The notes beneath the pieces were generated by a model. That model saw nothing but the letters and a program-made list of their open reading frames with translations. It was not told the origin of the DNA and did not search any database. A program made the translations under genes and the position numbers. Positions 55,089-64,000 of a stretch of DNA of 64,000 bases are shown in pieces. Source of the stretch: Siderastrea siderea (Eukaryota > Cnidaria > Anthozoa > Scleractinia > Rhizangiidae). Within the stretch, counting starts at the first letter, position 1, and every line of letters begins with the position of its first letter. The DNA is taken from NCBI GenBank assembly GCA_964030785.1, contig OZ034975.1, positions 3,056,855 through 3,120,854 of the forward strand. Direction: 5' to 3'.

Positions 55089-55140
55089 TTACATTGATAA
55101 CTCTCTGATTTTATTTTTTTTTTCTGCATTGTCCTTCTGA

Positions 55141-55263
55141 ATATCGATGAATGCCAAAATGGCAGCCACGATTGCAATGAAAATGCAACATGTGTAAACA
55201 CCGCTGGACACTTTAATTACTCCTGCAACAACGGTTTCAGCGGAGATGGAAAAACGTGTTCAG
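55141..55263 (+). pseudogene. Gene B: decayed EGF-like pseudo-exon
   Basis: Paralogue of 4,236-4,358 with the same two defects: acceptor CTTCTGA instead of CTTCTAG, and Tyr in place of the fourth EGF cysteine (HFNYSC). The donor GTAGAATTT is intact. Expected to be skipped without a frame change. Confidence 0.8.
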
Positions 55264-55342
55264 GTAGAATTTATGTTGTACTCTTTAACCTACTTCCCTT
55301 GATTGCAGTCTGATTTTATTTATTTCTGCATTGTTCTTCTAG

Positions 55343-55465
55343 ATATCAATGAATGCCAAAATGGCAGCCACGATTGCAATGAAAATGCAACATGCGTAAA
55401 CACCGCTGGACACTTTAAATGCACTTGTAACCCCGGTTACACCGGAGATGGGAAAACGTGTTCAG
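55343..55465 (+). CDS. Gene B: calcium-binding EGF-like exon
   Basis: 123-bp phase 1-1 exon with acceptor TTCTTCTAG and donor GTATAATTT. (D)[17 protein letters not shown] through GYTGDGKTCSG. Paralogue of 4,438-4,560. It is the last gene B coding exon seen in the window; by comparison with gene A the EAR exon should follow shortly after 64,000. Confidence 0.85.
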
Positions 55466-56560
55466 GTATAATTTGTCTTCCTTTCATAACGCAAGTTCTT
55501 TTTTTGTGAAGATAGATTAGGAGGTAGGTAATGCGAAGAGACATCAAAACATTTTATCATCGCCTTGCTGTCAGGTTCTAATGCCGGGTAAAACTGGTTT
55601 GGACAGCAAACTAAAACCTCCCCTGGATCCAGATTGAGAAGTTTTCCTTTCTTTTTATCAAACCAAACAACCTTTAAATCTCAAACCCTTAGACATATTT
55701 TGGTTCCCTAAAGGACTTGGAAGAACTCTTTGCCATAGAACAGGGCTAAAATCAACCAATAGGAAATTCAGCAACAATCATTCTTTATGAGAAACTAGTG
55801 GTATATTTACAGGGTGTCCTGAAAATTCGTATCCCATCTGCAGATTGAAACATTATTTAAATCTTTAATATCACATTTCGAAAGACGTTTGAACAATTGG
55901 AGAAATGTTTTTAGAAGCCTTCATTCCCGAGTACCTTCCTTCTTACAATGACACTTTTAAGAACGGGTGATCAACCACTAAGAAGCTTGAATTCGAAATA
56001 ATTTTTAACTGTCTCAAGAGCTATTCATGAAGGTCCTTTGTGTCTCTTAACTTCTCACTTTACCTAATATGTAGCTTCTTCGCTTGCCATGGTCCAATAA
56101 TTTCGCCGTTTCTCGAACAGAAAGTCCAGATGCTCTTTTATTTAATTATTTAATTATTTTTCCTTTATATTCATCAGTTTGTGTAAATGGTGATTTAAGC
56201 AAAAACTTAAACAAATTTTCAGTGACCTAGAAGAGCACAAAGCGAAAAATCATGCGGTAGATATATGACACGCCTTAATACGCAACTGTAACTGAGTACA
56301 ATTTAGCGGGAAACTATATCTTGAAAAACTTACATGTTTTACGAAGTACCGGGTAATTTTCTGGATTATCTTGAAACAAATAATTTAAGTCGCGACAAAA
56401 TTAAGATCATGTGCCTTGAAATTAAGGGCACCAACATTTGAGACTTACTGTAGTTGTGGATGACTCAACTAAGATCAAAAGTAGTTATCAGACATTTATA
56501 CCTATGTGATCAGACATAAAAAGTACCAGAAAATAATGTATGCCACTGTGTAGAACAAAT
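55466..56560. other. Intron sequence after the EGF exons, gene B
   Basis: Paralogue of 4,561-5,518 with about 130 bp extra near 55,833-55,964. No gene or RNA recognised. Confidence 0.6.
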
Positions 56561-57304
56561 TTAGGTACAGTGGAACTCATTGAATCGTGGACCGTCCGGC
56601 CATACAAATTTGGCCGTCTTCTTGGGCAGGCCGTTTGAACAGGGTAACGTATGTCAGCCCAAGAAACGAAGAAAGGCGACAAAAACAAGATGACAAAACA
56701 TAATTGAAACTAACGAAATACAGTGCACAGTTATCAGTGTACCACTTGTAAAAGATCATTTGACTTTTTCCCTCTACAAAACATTGTAAATACATGCTCA
56801 CCACCCAACAGAGAATCGCAATTGAGCCTAAATGTTTCATCGTGGTTGTATTATCGGGGTAAGTTCAGTTCATGAAAAACGGTTTGAGAATCAAAAACGC
56901 GATCGTTGGTCGCTTTGTTCTGAGACTTGCCCCAGTCCACGTCTTTGCTGAATCGTAAAACAGGGTAAATTCATTTCATGAGAAACAGTTTGAGAGCTGC
57001 AAAACGCGATCGCTGGTCGCGTAATCAGACTTGTTCCAGTTGACATCTTTTCTAAATTGTGAAATATGAGCGATGAAACTAGCGATGTAGTCGGCTAACT
57101 GGACCACGTGGAAAACGGCTTTGAGAAAATCTAGTCGTTGATCATTAACTGGGTCTTGAGATAGGAAAATGTTTCAAAGGAAAATGGTTTCAAAAACTCG
57201 TCCTAACAGTGTTATGCTTGTGGGCCCGGGAAAACGTTTGGGGCTCCCAAATAAAAGTGATGGGGGTGTTAGTACATCCATATTTCCTGGAAGAGCTTTT
57301 TGTA

Positions 57305-57343
57305 TATGTAATCGCATGAGGCCGAGTAGAATTAAGGATAAAT

Positions 57344-57386
<43 letters not shown>

Positions 57387-57474
57387 CGTAGCGACGAGGG
57401 CAATTTGTGAAAACTTTGAAAATACAAGTGAAAATTTATCCTTAATTCTACGAGGGCTCAATGCGATTACTTGT
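57305..57474. mobile_element. Foldback (long hairpin) inserted in duplicate B
   Basis: GTAATCGCATGAGGCCGAG followed by an arm containing TAGAATTAAGGATAAATTTT faces its complement AAAATTTATCCTTAATTCTA and GCTCAATGCGATTAC. The arms are about 75-80 bp around the centre TCGCGTAGCGA. Absent from the paralogous site at about 6,264. It directly abuts the TIR element on its right, and the two may be one composite insertion. Confidence 0.75.
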
Positions 57475-58127
57475 TTATAACATAGAGGGCAAAATTTTCT
57501 GAAACTTTTCATTGCACGTCGAAACACAATCCGCCGCCGGCACTCAGAATAAACAATTCTCCACACAAGCAGTTTATTAAACTGCTACTCAGCGTCCAGA
57601 ACAAAAAAAGAAACTGTCTTTTATGCATATGTTCATCTTTTGGGATAATTACAATTCTAGTTCATTGACAAACACACTCAAAACTCAAACTAAGTAAATT
57701 TATTTAAGCTTACCTGAGTTGCGAGGCGACCTCTCGCTCGCTGAATTAACCAAGGTTTTCGGTAGTTTTAGAACAAATAACCATTTGCTGTTTCCCGTAA
57801 AACGTTCAGGTTCACCTTCTGGAATTTCTCTTCGAACTATCAGCCGATTACCATACCATTTTTGCCAACCAACTCGGCTAAATTTAAACTCTGAAACTAT
57901 ATTCTTGTGTTGAACAACTCAAATCCAATTCAAAATCTGCTTTTCGTTTCAAGACGCTTACAAAATGCAAATGGCGCGCTCTCGCGCTTAGCCAATCAAA
58001 TGCGAGTATTTTTGGCGCTTGTCCAATCAGGAGTCAGTAATTTTGCCCTCGTTGGAAAGAAAATTAAGAAAAAATGCCCCCTGTCTCAACCAATCAGCAA
58101 TCAGTAATTTTGCCCTCTATGTTATAA
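57475..58127. mobile_element. 653-bp TIR element inserted in duplicate B
   Basis: Terminal inverted repeats TTATAACATAGAGGGCAAAA and TTTTGCCCTCTATGTTATAA, 20 bp or longer and perfect, bound a non-coding segment. It contains another GCCCTCGTTGG phrase internally. It is absent from the paralogous position in duplicate A. No transposase frame is seen, so it is non-autonomous. Confidence 0.75.
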
Positions 58128-58512
58128 GACACTTAATTACAGTGTTTGAATATCCGAATCAGGTTTTAAACAACTTTTAAAAAATCCTAAAAAGGGACTA
58201 AGTAAAAAATATTAATGAAGGGAAAAAAGAAAAAGAAAAGAGAGGAAAATGTATAGTAAGAGTGCCAGAAAAATCTAATAAAAAATCCAGTGAAGTGAAA
58301 AAGAAACTGTGTCGATTTAAAGTAACTAACGTTCTTTGCAAGCCTTACACGGCGAAATTCTAACCGTGTAATGTAAAGTCCGTTCTTGCGACGGATAGAT
58401 CGAGTGCGAATGTCAGAACGTTTGCAAAACTTTTCCACTAGTGGGACTTGCTTCATGTATGAGCACGACGTATTTCCCCAAACACTTAAGCAACAAAAAT
58501 GATAGGAACCTT

Positions 58513-60042
58513 AAAGGAGAAGGTCACTCCAGAAATGGTGTATTTTTTGAAATCGCCAATAAAAAGATAACATTAAGTCTAGTTACTGACCGTGGTTTTA
58601 GCTTCTGAAGTGCATCTAAAGCAACTGAAATTCCTCTTCAAAGAAGGCTAAAATTTAACATCGCGGGCCGTCGTTTTGAATCGTACTTAGCAGCCTGGCC
58701 GCTTGCCCGAAAGTTCTTCGACAAAATTGTAGTGACAAACGGAACGGACTTATATAAGCTTGTATAACAAGTTAATCCAAATTATCAATGTAAAAATTAC
58801 AGTTATCGCGACCGTAATTGGTGGGGACCTTGTTGGGCACTCGGTCCATACTGCAGTAAGGAGCTAACCATCAAATGTTTTTCATGGCGTAAATTAAAAA
58901 TCATTGCAAGCACACGAAAGGTTTTTGAGTGAAAACAACTTTTTCATCATTTTTAGTAGTTTGCTTGCAAACAGCAACGTGAAGTGACTAAGGCATGGCT
59001 TTCGTTTACAGACGTATTTCTTATTATGTCTTTTTTAGTCAGCAGTTTTTTTGCTTGCATGTTTAACTTTACACTCGCTTTTTCCCACACCTAGAGGCAT
59101 CTAAATGATTGAAAGAATCGCAAGAATCTTATGAAAAATTGAAATTTGTTTTCTAACGCGTACAGTTTGTGCTCATATTGAAAGCTTAAGCTCTCTTTCG
59201 CAGTACGGTCTTGGTGCTCGGTCAAGATTTCTCTTGTTCATTATAGTGATACACTCGATTGATAAGAATAAACCATAAAATGTGAGACCCAAGGGCTTTC
59301 TGGGAAGTGTTCATTCAATGACTGCATTTGCATAATTAGCAAGTGATTGTTTTCATACATTACTGCAAAAACACGGTATTTCCTTATTTCCGAATAGTTT
59401 TCCATCAAAAATTGTTTTAGTTCGTAAACCGATGCAAACTTTTGCAAATCTCGTACTGTTTAGCGCTCAATTAAGCCTTTATGGGAAAAATGGTTTCAAA
59501 AACTCGTGAAATCCGGCGAAGTGATAAAGAAATTGTTTAAGTTTTGATTTAAAGTAACTCACGTTCTTTGCAAGCCTTACACGACGAAATTCTAACGGTT
59601 ACCGTGTAGTGTTAAGTCCGTTCCTGCGATGCATAGATCGATTGTGAATGTTAGAACGTTTGCAGAACTTCTCGACTAGTTGGACTGTCTTTTTGTATGA
59701 TCGCGATGTATTTCCCCAAACACTAAAGTAACAAAAATAAAAGGAACCCTAAAGGTACCAGAATCTAGTTTGTGGACGTGGCTTTAGATTTTTATCCCCT
59801 TTCAGTTGAATTTCATTATTGTTAACTTCTCTGTTACAAACACCCCGTATGGTACCAAACCAAAAGCTTTCATCCCTGAAAGGTCACTTTTACGGCTCTT
59901 TTATGTGAGAGTTCCTCCTGGAAGTTGTAAAGGGGAGGGGGGAGGGTGTTTAATTGTAAAAGCGTAATCCAGACAAGCGCTGGAGGCAATGGAACTGACT
60001 GAACACTTATCGGACTAAACCTGACAGACGATCAAAAAACAC
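58513..60042. repeat. Repeat RB and partial repeat R, duplicate B
   Basis: Paralogue of 8,887-10,422: RB (58,513-59,240) with CTTGTTGGGCACTCGGTCCA, then AT-rich sequence, then the R fragment (59,500-60,010). The TTAA site at about 58,510 is unoccupied here. No gene. Confidence 0.7.
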
Positions 60043-61014
60043 TAGAGGATGATGATGATAGGGCATTCCACAGCGATGCTGTAGCAACAGCAAAGGAACG
60101 CCCACCATAAGGCTTTAAGATTATAGGTAGGATTCAAAAGCAAGTTTTTTGCGGATTAACGAAGTAATCTTGGAGGTTGATAATAAGTAGTCAGTTAGAT
60201 AAGTAGGAGCTTGGCTGTGTAGCGCTTTAAATGTAATCAGAAGAATCTTAAAGTTTATCCGCTGTTCGATAGGAAGCCAATGCAGTTCCATGAAAAGAGG
60301 CGTTTGTGATCATACTTTAATTTCTGGACTGGTATACTATTCTTGCAGCACAATTTAACACTCGCTAGAGCTATGTAGTAAATATTTTGGAGCACCATAT
60401 AGCAAAGAGTTGCAATAATCAATCTTTGAAGTTATGTTTTAAAAGATATGTGGAAATGTGAATCGTCCACATAGAAATGGCAATTGAAATTAAATCACTT
60501 GGCAATACCGCCCAAGGGAAAAGTGTATAGAAAAAATAATATTGGTCCCGAAACAGAGCCCTGTGGGACGCCTTGTGTGAGATGTGATAAATGCGATGAG
60601 GTGCCGTTTACTTTTACAAATTGCGTGCGATCAGACAGATATGAAACAAACCAATCAAGAGCCTTATTACAAATCTCAAAGCGTGCTGATAACCTCTTTA
60701 GTAAAATCCTGTGGTCCACAGTGTCAAATGCTGCTGATAAATCAAGAAGAACAAGGATAACTGAAGATCCATTATCGATGGCAGTAACAATGTCATTATG
60801 AACTTTAATTAGCGCAGTCTCTGTACTATGAAATTGTTTGTATGCTGACTGCAGAGGCTCCTAAAGATAGTTATTTTCCAGATAACTGGTTAGCTGAAAG
60901 GCAACAACCTTCTCAATTACCTTGGACAAAAAAAAACTCAAATTAGAAACCGGACGATAGTTTTTAAACTCCTGTCGATCCGGATTTGTTTTTTTTTTTT
61001 GTTTTTTTTTTCAG

Positions 61015-61854
61015 TTATGGTTTTAAAACAGCTTCCTTAAAATTAGTTGGCACAAACCCAGATTCCAATGACAATTTGACAATTCTGGTTATACCCGGCA
61101 TCAAGACATCAAGACTTTCAGTCAGAAGACAGGCCGGGAGAGAGTCGAGATTACAGAATTTCTTCGCTATAGGTCGGACTGTAGGCCACAGATCACTAAT
61201 AGTCACTTGATCAAAATCATCCAGGCAGCATGAAGATACTGGTGTATCCTGGTAACAGTCAGAATCGTTAGGGCATCGCTGAACCAGGTCTCGATGAATA
61301 GTAGCAATCTTTTCATTGAAGAATGTAAGAAGACTGTTAGCCAATTCATTCGCATTAATATGTGGTGGATACATTAAATCAGGCTTCACGTGAAGCAGTT
61401 TGTTAACAACTCCAATCGATTGGTTATCATTAACAATTTGGGAGTAATATTCTGTTCTAGATGACCACAGAAGTCGATTAACCAGCCGACACCGTTGAGT
61501 AAACCTCAGACGATCGGACGGTAGTCGACTTTTCCGCCATCGTCTTTTCAGCCTTCGCCTTTTTTCGATGTTGATTTCATTGGAATACCATGGTGCGGCT
61601 GGACGAATGGTAACTACACGGGTAGAAGGGGGAGCGTAACAATCCAAAATTCTCGACAGTTCTAAATGATAGAGAGCAACACTTCGAGAAATGTCCTCTA
61701 AGCGGACAGTTAGCAACGGAGATCGTTCGATGCAATCTCTGAATGCATAGATAGCAACTGATTTCAGATTGCGATAGCAGATAGGTTTCCTTTCAAAACA
61801 CAGCTTTCCGATATCAAGGTTACACATAATTATAGTAAAGTGGTCAGAAATCAA
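61015..61854 (-). pseudogene. LINE ORF2 endonuclease end and linker, duplicate B
   Basis: 279-residue frame starting at the APE nuclease's final catalytic segment (ISDHFTIIMCNLDI). It continues through the basic linker (APWYSNEINIEKRRRLKRRW, then LVNRLLWSSRTEYYSQIVND) and up to the RT start (RIVKLSLESGFVPTNFKEA). Copy A covers the same linker at 12,645-12,148. Confidence 0.75.
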
Positions 61855-62240
61855 GGAATCATGAACATCAACATAACAGAATGCACAAAACGTTCGTCAT
61901 CACACCGGGTAATAATCAGATCCAGGATATGACCAGCACGGTGAGTAGCTTGAGTCACACGAGGCCGTAAATTGAATGCTACAAGAAGGTTAATGAAATT
62001 AGCCGTAGAAACATCACGAATTTTATCAATATGGAGATTAAAGTCACCAGCAATTAGTAACGACCCAGACTTGATATCATATTGTTCAAGAAGTGAGCTA
62101 AATTCCTCCATGAAATAATTCATTGAACTGTTCGTAGAAGACAAAGGTGGGCGATAGATGCCTAAAATATAAACATCCTTTGACAACATCTTCATTTGCA
62201 TTCCGATGGCTATGTTGGCTATGGTATGTTGCCAGTTCAT
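61851..62240 (-). pseudogene. LINE APE-type endonuclease fragment, duplicate B
   Basis: Frame with VYILGIYRPPLSSTNSSMNY, LLIAGDFNLHIDKIRD and GHILDLIITRCDDERF, the C-terminal half of an apurinic/apyrimidinic-type endonuclease (catalytic GDFN). This enzyme nicks target DNA to prime reverse transcription. The frame is off by one base from the SDH segment at 61,850, a frameshift. The N-terminal half is absent at about 62,240. Confidence 0.8.
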
Positions 62241-62616
62241 AATCCAGACAAATAGGATAAACTGAGCAGAAGTACGGTATAGTTCTTGTACTAAACATAT
62301 GAGGAATACGCAAGGACATAATTTATGTTATGCCTGATCACGAACGATACAGAAACAGGGGGTTCCAAGATTTTAGGAAAGTGGGGTCGTCACTCAGCGC
62401 CCGTTCTCATGGGAGGTCCGGGAGCGAGGTACACGAGAAAATTTTGAAAAGATGGATTGTGAAATAAGGCTTTTTAAAAACTTCATTGCCTCTATTTTCG
62501 ACTTCACAAAGGTGGGTGGGGTCAACCCCCTCAACCCTTCCCATGGATCCGACCCTGAGAAAGAAATAAAATCAGAGAGTAATCAAAGTCAAATTGGTTA
62601 TAGAGAAAAATTATAC

Positions 62617-62741
62617 CTGAACACGTTTGTCCATCTCCGCTGAACGCTTGTTCCAGGAGAAATAAAAGTGGCCGGGCGGTGTTTACACATGTTGCATTTT
62701 CATTGCAGTCCTCAAAATGGCAGCCACGACTGCAATGAAAT
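62617..62741 (-). pseudogene. Inverted, rearranged EGF exon remnant
   Basis: Minus strand 62,710-62,617 reads GACTGCAATGAAAATGCAAC, then ATGTGTAAACACCGC, a diverged middle, and GTTCAGCGGAGATGGACAAA before CGTGTTCAG/GTATAATTTT. This is the last two-thirds of the 123-bp EGF exon with its donor, followed by intron-like sequence down to about 62,560. Immediately right (62,713-62,741, + strand) is CAAAATGGCAGCCACGACTG followed by CAATGAAA, the start of an EGF exon in the opposite orientation. The head-to-head arrangement shows a local inversion. Non-functional. Confidence 0.75.
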
Positions 62742-62749
62742 TTTAGTTC

Positions 62750-64000
62750 TCAATTTAGGTATAGTGGAACTCAGTGAATACTTGGACCGACCGACCATAC
62801 AAATTTGGCCGTCTTCTTGAGCAGGTCGTTTTGAACAGGGTAGCGTATGTCAGCCCAAGAAACAGAAAAAGGCGAAAAAAAAACAAGTGGACAAAACATC
62901 ATTGAAACTAACGAAATACAGTGTACAGTTATCAGTGTACCACTTGCAAAAGATCATTTGACTTTTTCGCTCTTCAAAACATTGTAAATACATGCACACC
63001 ACCCAACAGAGAGTAGCAATTGAGCCTAACTGTTTCATCGACGTTGTATCATCGGGGGTAAGTTCAATTGACGAGAAAGTGTGAGAGTCCATAAATTTAA
63101 AGCAATCATCGGTCGCTTTGCACTGATACTTGCCTCAGTTGGTGTCTTTGCAGAATAGTGAAACATGAGTGATAAAACGAGCGATGTCGTCGGCTGACTG
63201 GACCACGGGCGCGTGAAAAACGGACTTTGAGAAAATCTAGTCGTTGATCATGAACTGGGTCTTAAGAAAGGAAAATGTTTCAGAGGAAAATGGTTTCAAA
63301 AACTCGTCCTAACAGTGTTATGCTTGTGAGCCTGAGAGAAGCTCCCAAACAAAAGTGATGGGGATGTTCGTTCATACATTTTCCCTGGAGGAGCTTTTTT
63401 TTGACGCTTAATTACAGTGTTTGAATATCCGAATCAGATTTATAACAACTTAAATCCTAAAAAGGGACAAAGTAAAAACTTTTAATGAAGGGAAAAAAGA
63501 AAAAGAAAAGAGAGGAAAACGCAAAGTAAGAGTGCCAGAAAATCTAATAAAAAATCCAGTGAAGTGAAAAAGGAACTGTTTTGATTTAAAGTAACTAACG
63601 TTCTTTGCAAACCTTACACGACGAATTTCTAACCGTGTAGTGTAAAGTCCGTTCTTGCGATGCATGTATCAAGTGTGAATGTCAGAACGCTTGCAAAACT
63701 TTCCACTAGCTGGACTTGCTTCATGTACCATCACAACGTATTGCCCCAAACACTAAGGCAATAAAAATAAAAGGAACTCTAAAGGTACCAGAATTTAGTT
63801 TGTACGCGTTGCTTGAATTTATTTTTACCCCCTGCGAGTAGAATTCTAGTATGGTTAGTTTAGTCTTATAAACACCCTGTACGGTACCAAACCAAAAGCT
63901 ATCATCCCTAAAAAGTGTGGCGAACTGACCTGTGTCACTTTTATGCGAGAGTAGTTCCTGGAAGTTGTAAGGCTGTGTTTCAATTGCAAAAGCGTAATCC
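62750..64000. repeat. Interspersed repeat R, third copy (to window end)
   Basis: From AATTTAGGTATAGTGGAACT to the window end, matching 5,519-6,638, 56,560-58,508 and 12,585-13,560. The last bases (GCAAAAGCGTAATCC) correspond to about 13,485 in duplicate A. The minus-strand frame 63,665-63,450 is the repeat-borne frame seen in the other copies. Confidence 0.75.

Larger units (their letters stand above)
56560..58508. repeat. Interspersed repeat R, copy in duplicate B (interrupted)
   Basis: Paralogue of 5,519-6,638, interrupted at about 57,305-58,127 by a foldback and a TIR element. It continues as GGACTAAGTAAAAAATATTA at 58,195 and GTTCTTTGCAAGCCTTACAC. Confidence 0.75.
60043..62240 (-). mobile_element. 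APE-type LINE, duplicate B (longer copy)
   Basis: Minus strand: endonuclease (62,240-61,851) and its SDH end (61,854 onward), linker (61,854-61,015) and RT, with [31 protein letters not shown] and a changed active site FYVDDSHFHIS preceded by a TGA. The C-terminal segment follows. It is paralogous to 10,523-12,660 but keeps the endonuclease and lacks the 186-bp insertion. Several stops and frameshifts show it is dead. Confidence 0.8.

Overview
This is a eukaryotic, intron-bearing, AT-rich and repeat-rich window. The content points to a cnidarian, most likely an anthozoan such as a stony coral. The signs are single-exon EGF modules split by phase-1 introns, a secreted PAN/EGF/EAR-repeat gene family, a CYP3-like P450 exon, Penelope-like elements with a GIY-YIG nuclease, CR1/L2-type LINEs, a Ty3/gypsy element and many TIR or foldback elements. 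The organism call is an inference. No tRNA, rRNA, CRISPR array or bacterial-type operon was recognised.

Host genes. Gene B is on the + strand. It has a signal-peptide exon (44,073-44,163), a PAN/apple-like exon (48,455-48,705), an EGF exon (48,848-48,965) and a run of 123-bp calcium-binding EGF exons (49,443; 49,646 interrupted; 54,556; 55,141 decayed; 55,343). Its EAR-repeat exon is predicted just past the right edge. Gene A is the left paralogue, with its 5' part outside the window. It shows EGF exons at 4,036, 4,236 (decayed) and 4,438, then a seven-repeat EAR (beta-propeller) exon at about 14,043-15,081 broken by one in-frame stop. A decayed EAR fragment lies at 19,675-20,010 and an inverted EGF exon remnant at 62,617-62,741. 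The terminal exon of a P450, also with an in-frame stop, lies at 39,500-39,891.

Layout. 1-13.5 kb and 51.05-64 kb are direct-orientation paralogous copies about 50.5-51 kb apart. They share a dead gypsy element, the EGF exons, a downstream intron, an interspersed repeat and a LINE. They differ by clean insertions that leave empty sites in the partner: a TTAA-flanked element at 6,643-8,882, a 375-bp TIR element at 54,714-55,088, and a foldback plus TIR element at 57.3-58.1 kb. 15.4-35.6 kb holds three related loci in which a 21-bp minisatellite lies inside an interspersed repeat. One of these arrays is split by a CR1/L2-type LINE (30,381-34,047). The same interval carries a 1.2-kb foldback with a 10-bp target duplication (18,413-19,631), a Penelope-like element with inverted arms and a 12-bp target duplication (22,395-24,587), and a second, probably inactive, Penelope-like RT (about 26.5-27.6 kb). 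35.9-41.4 kb has another foldback, a 68-bp hairpin with a 9-bp target duplication, a 313-bp tandem triplication in front of the P450 exon, and a 1.36-kb TIR element. 41.4-48.4 kb is mainly the first intron of gene B, with local duplications.

Overall picture. The host content is one secreted or extracellular multidomain gene family under tandem duplication and decay. Most of the rest is transposon sequence whose relative order of arrival can be read from nesting and from empty sites in the paralogous copy.
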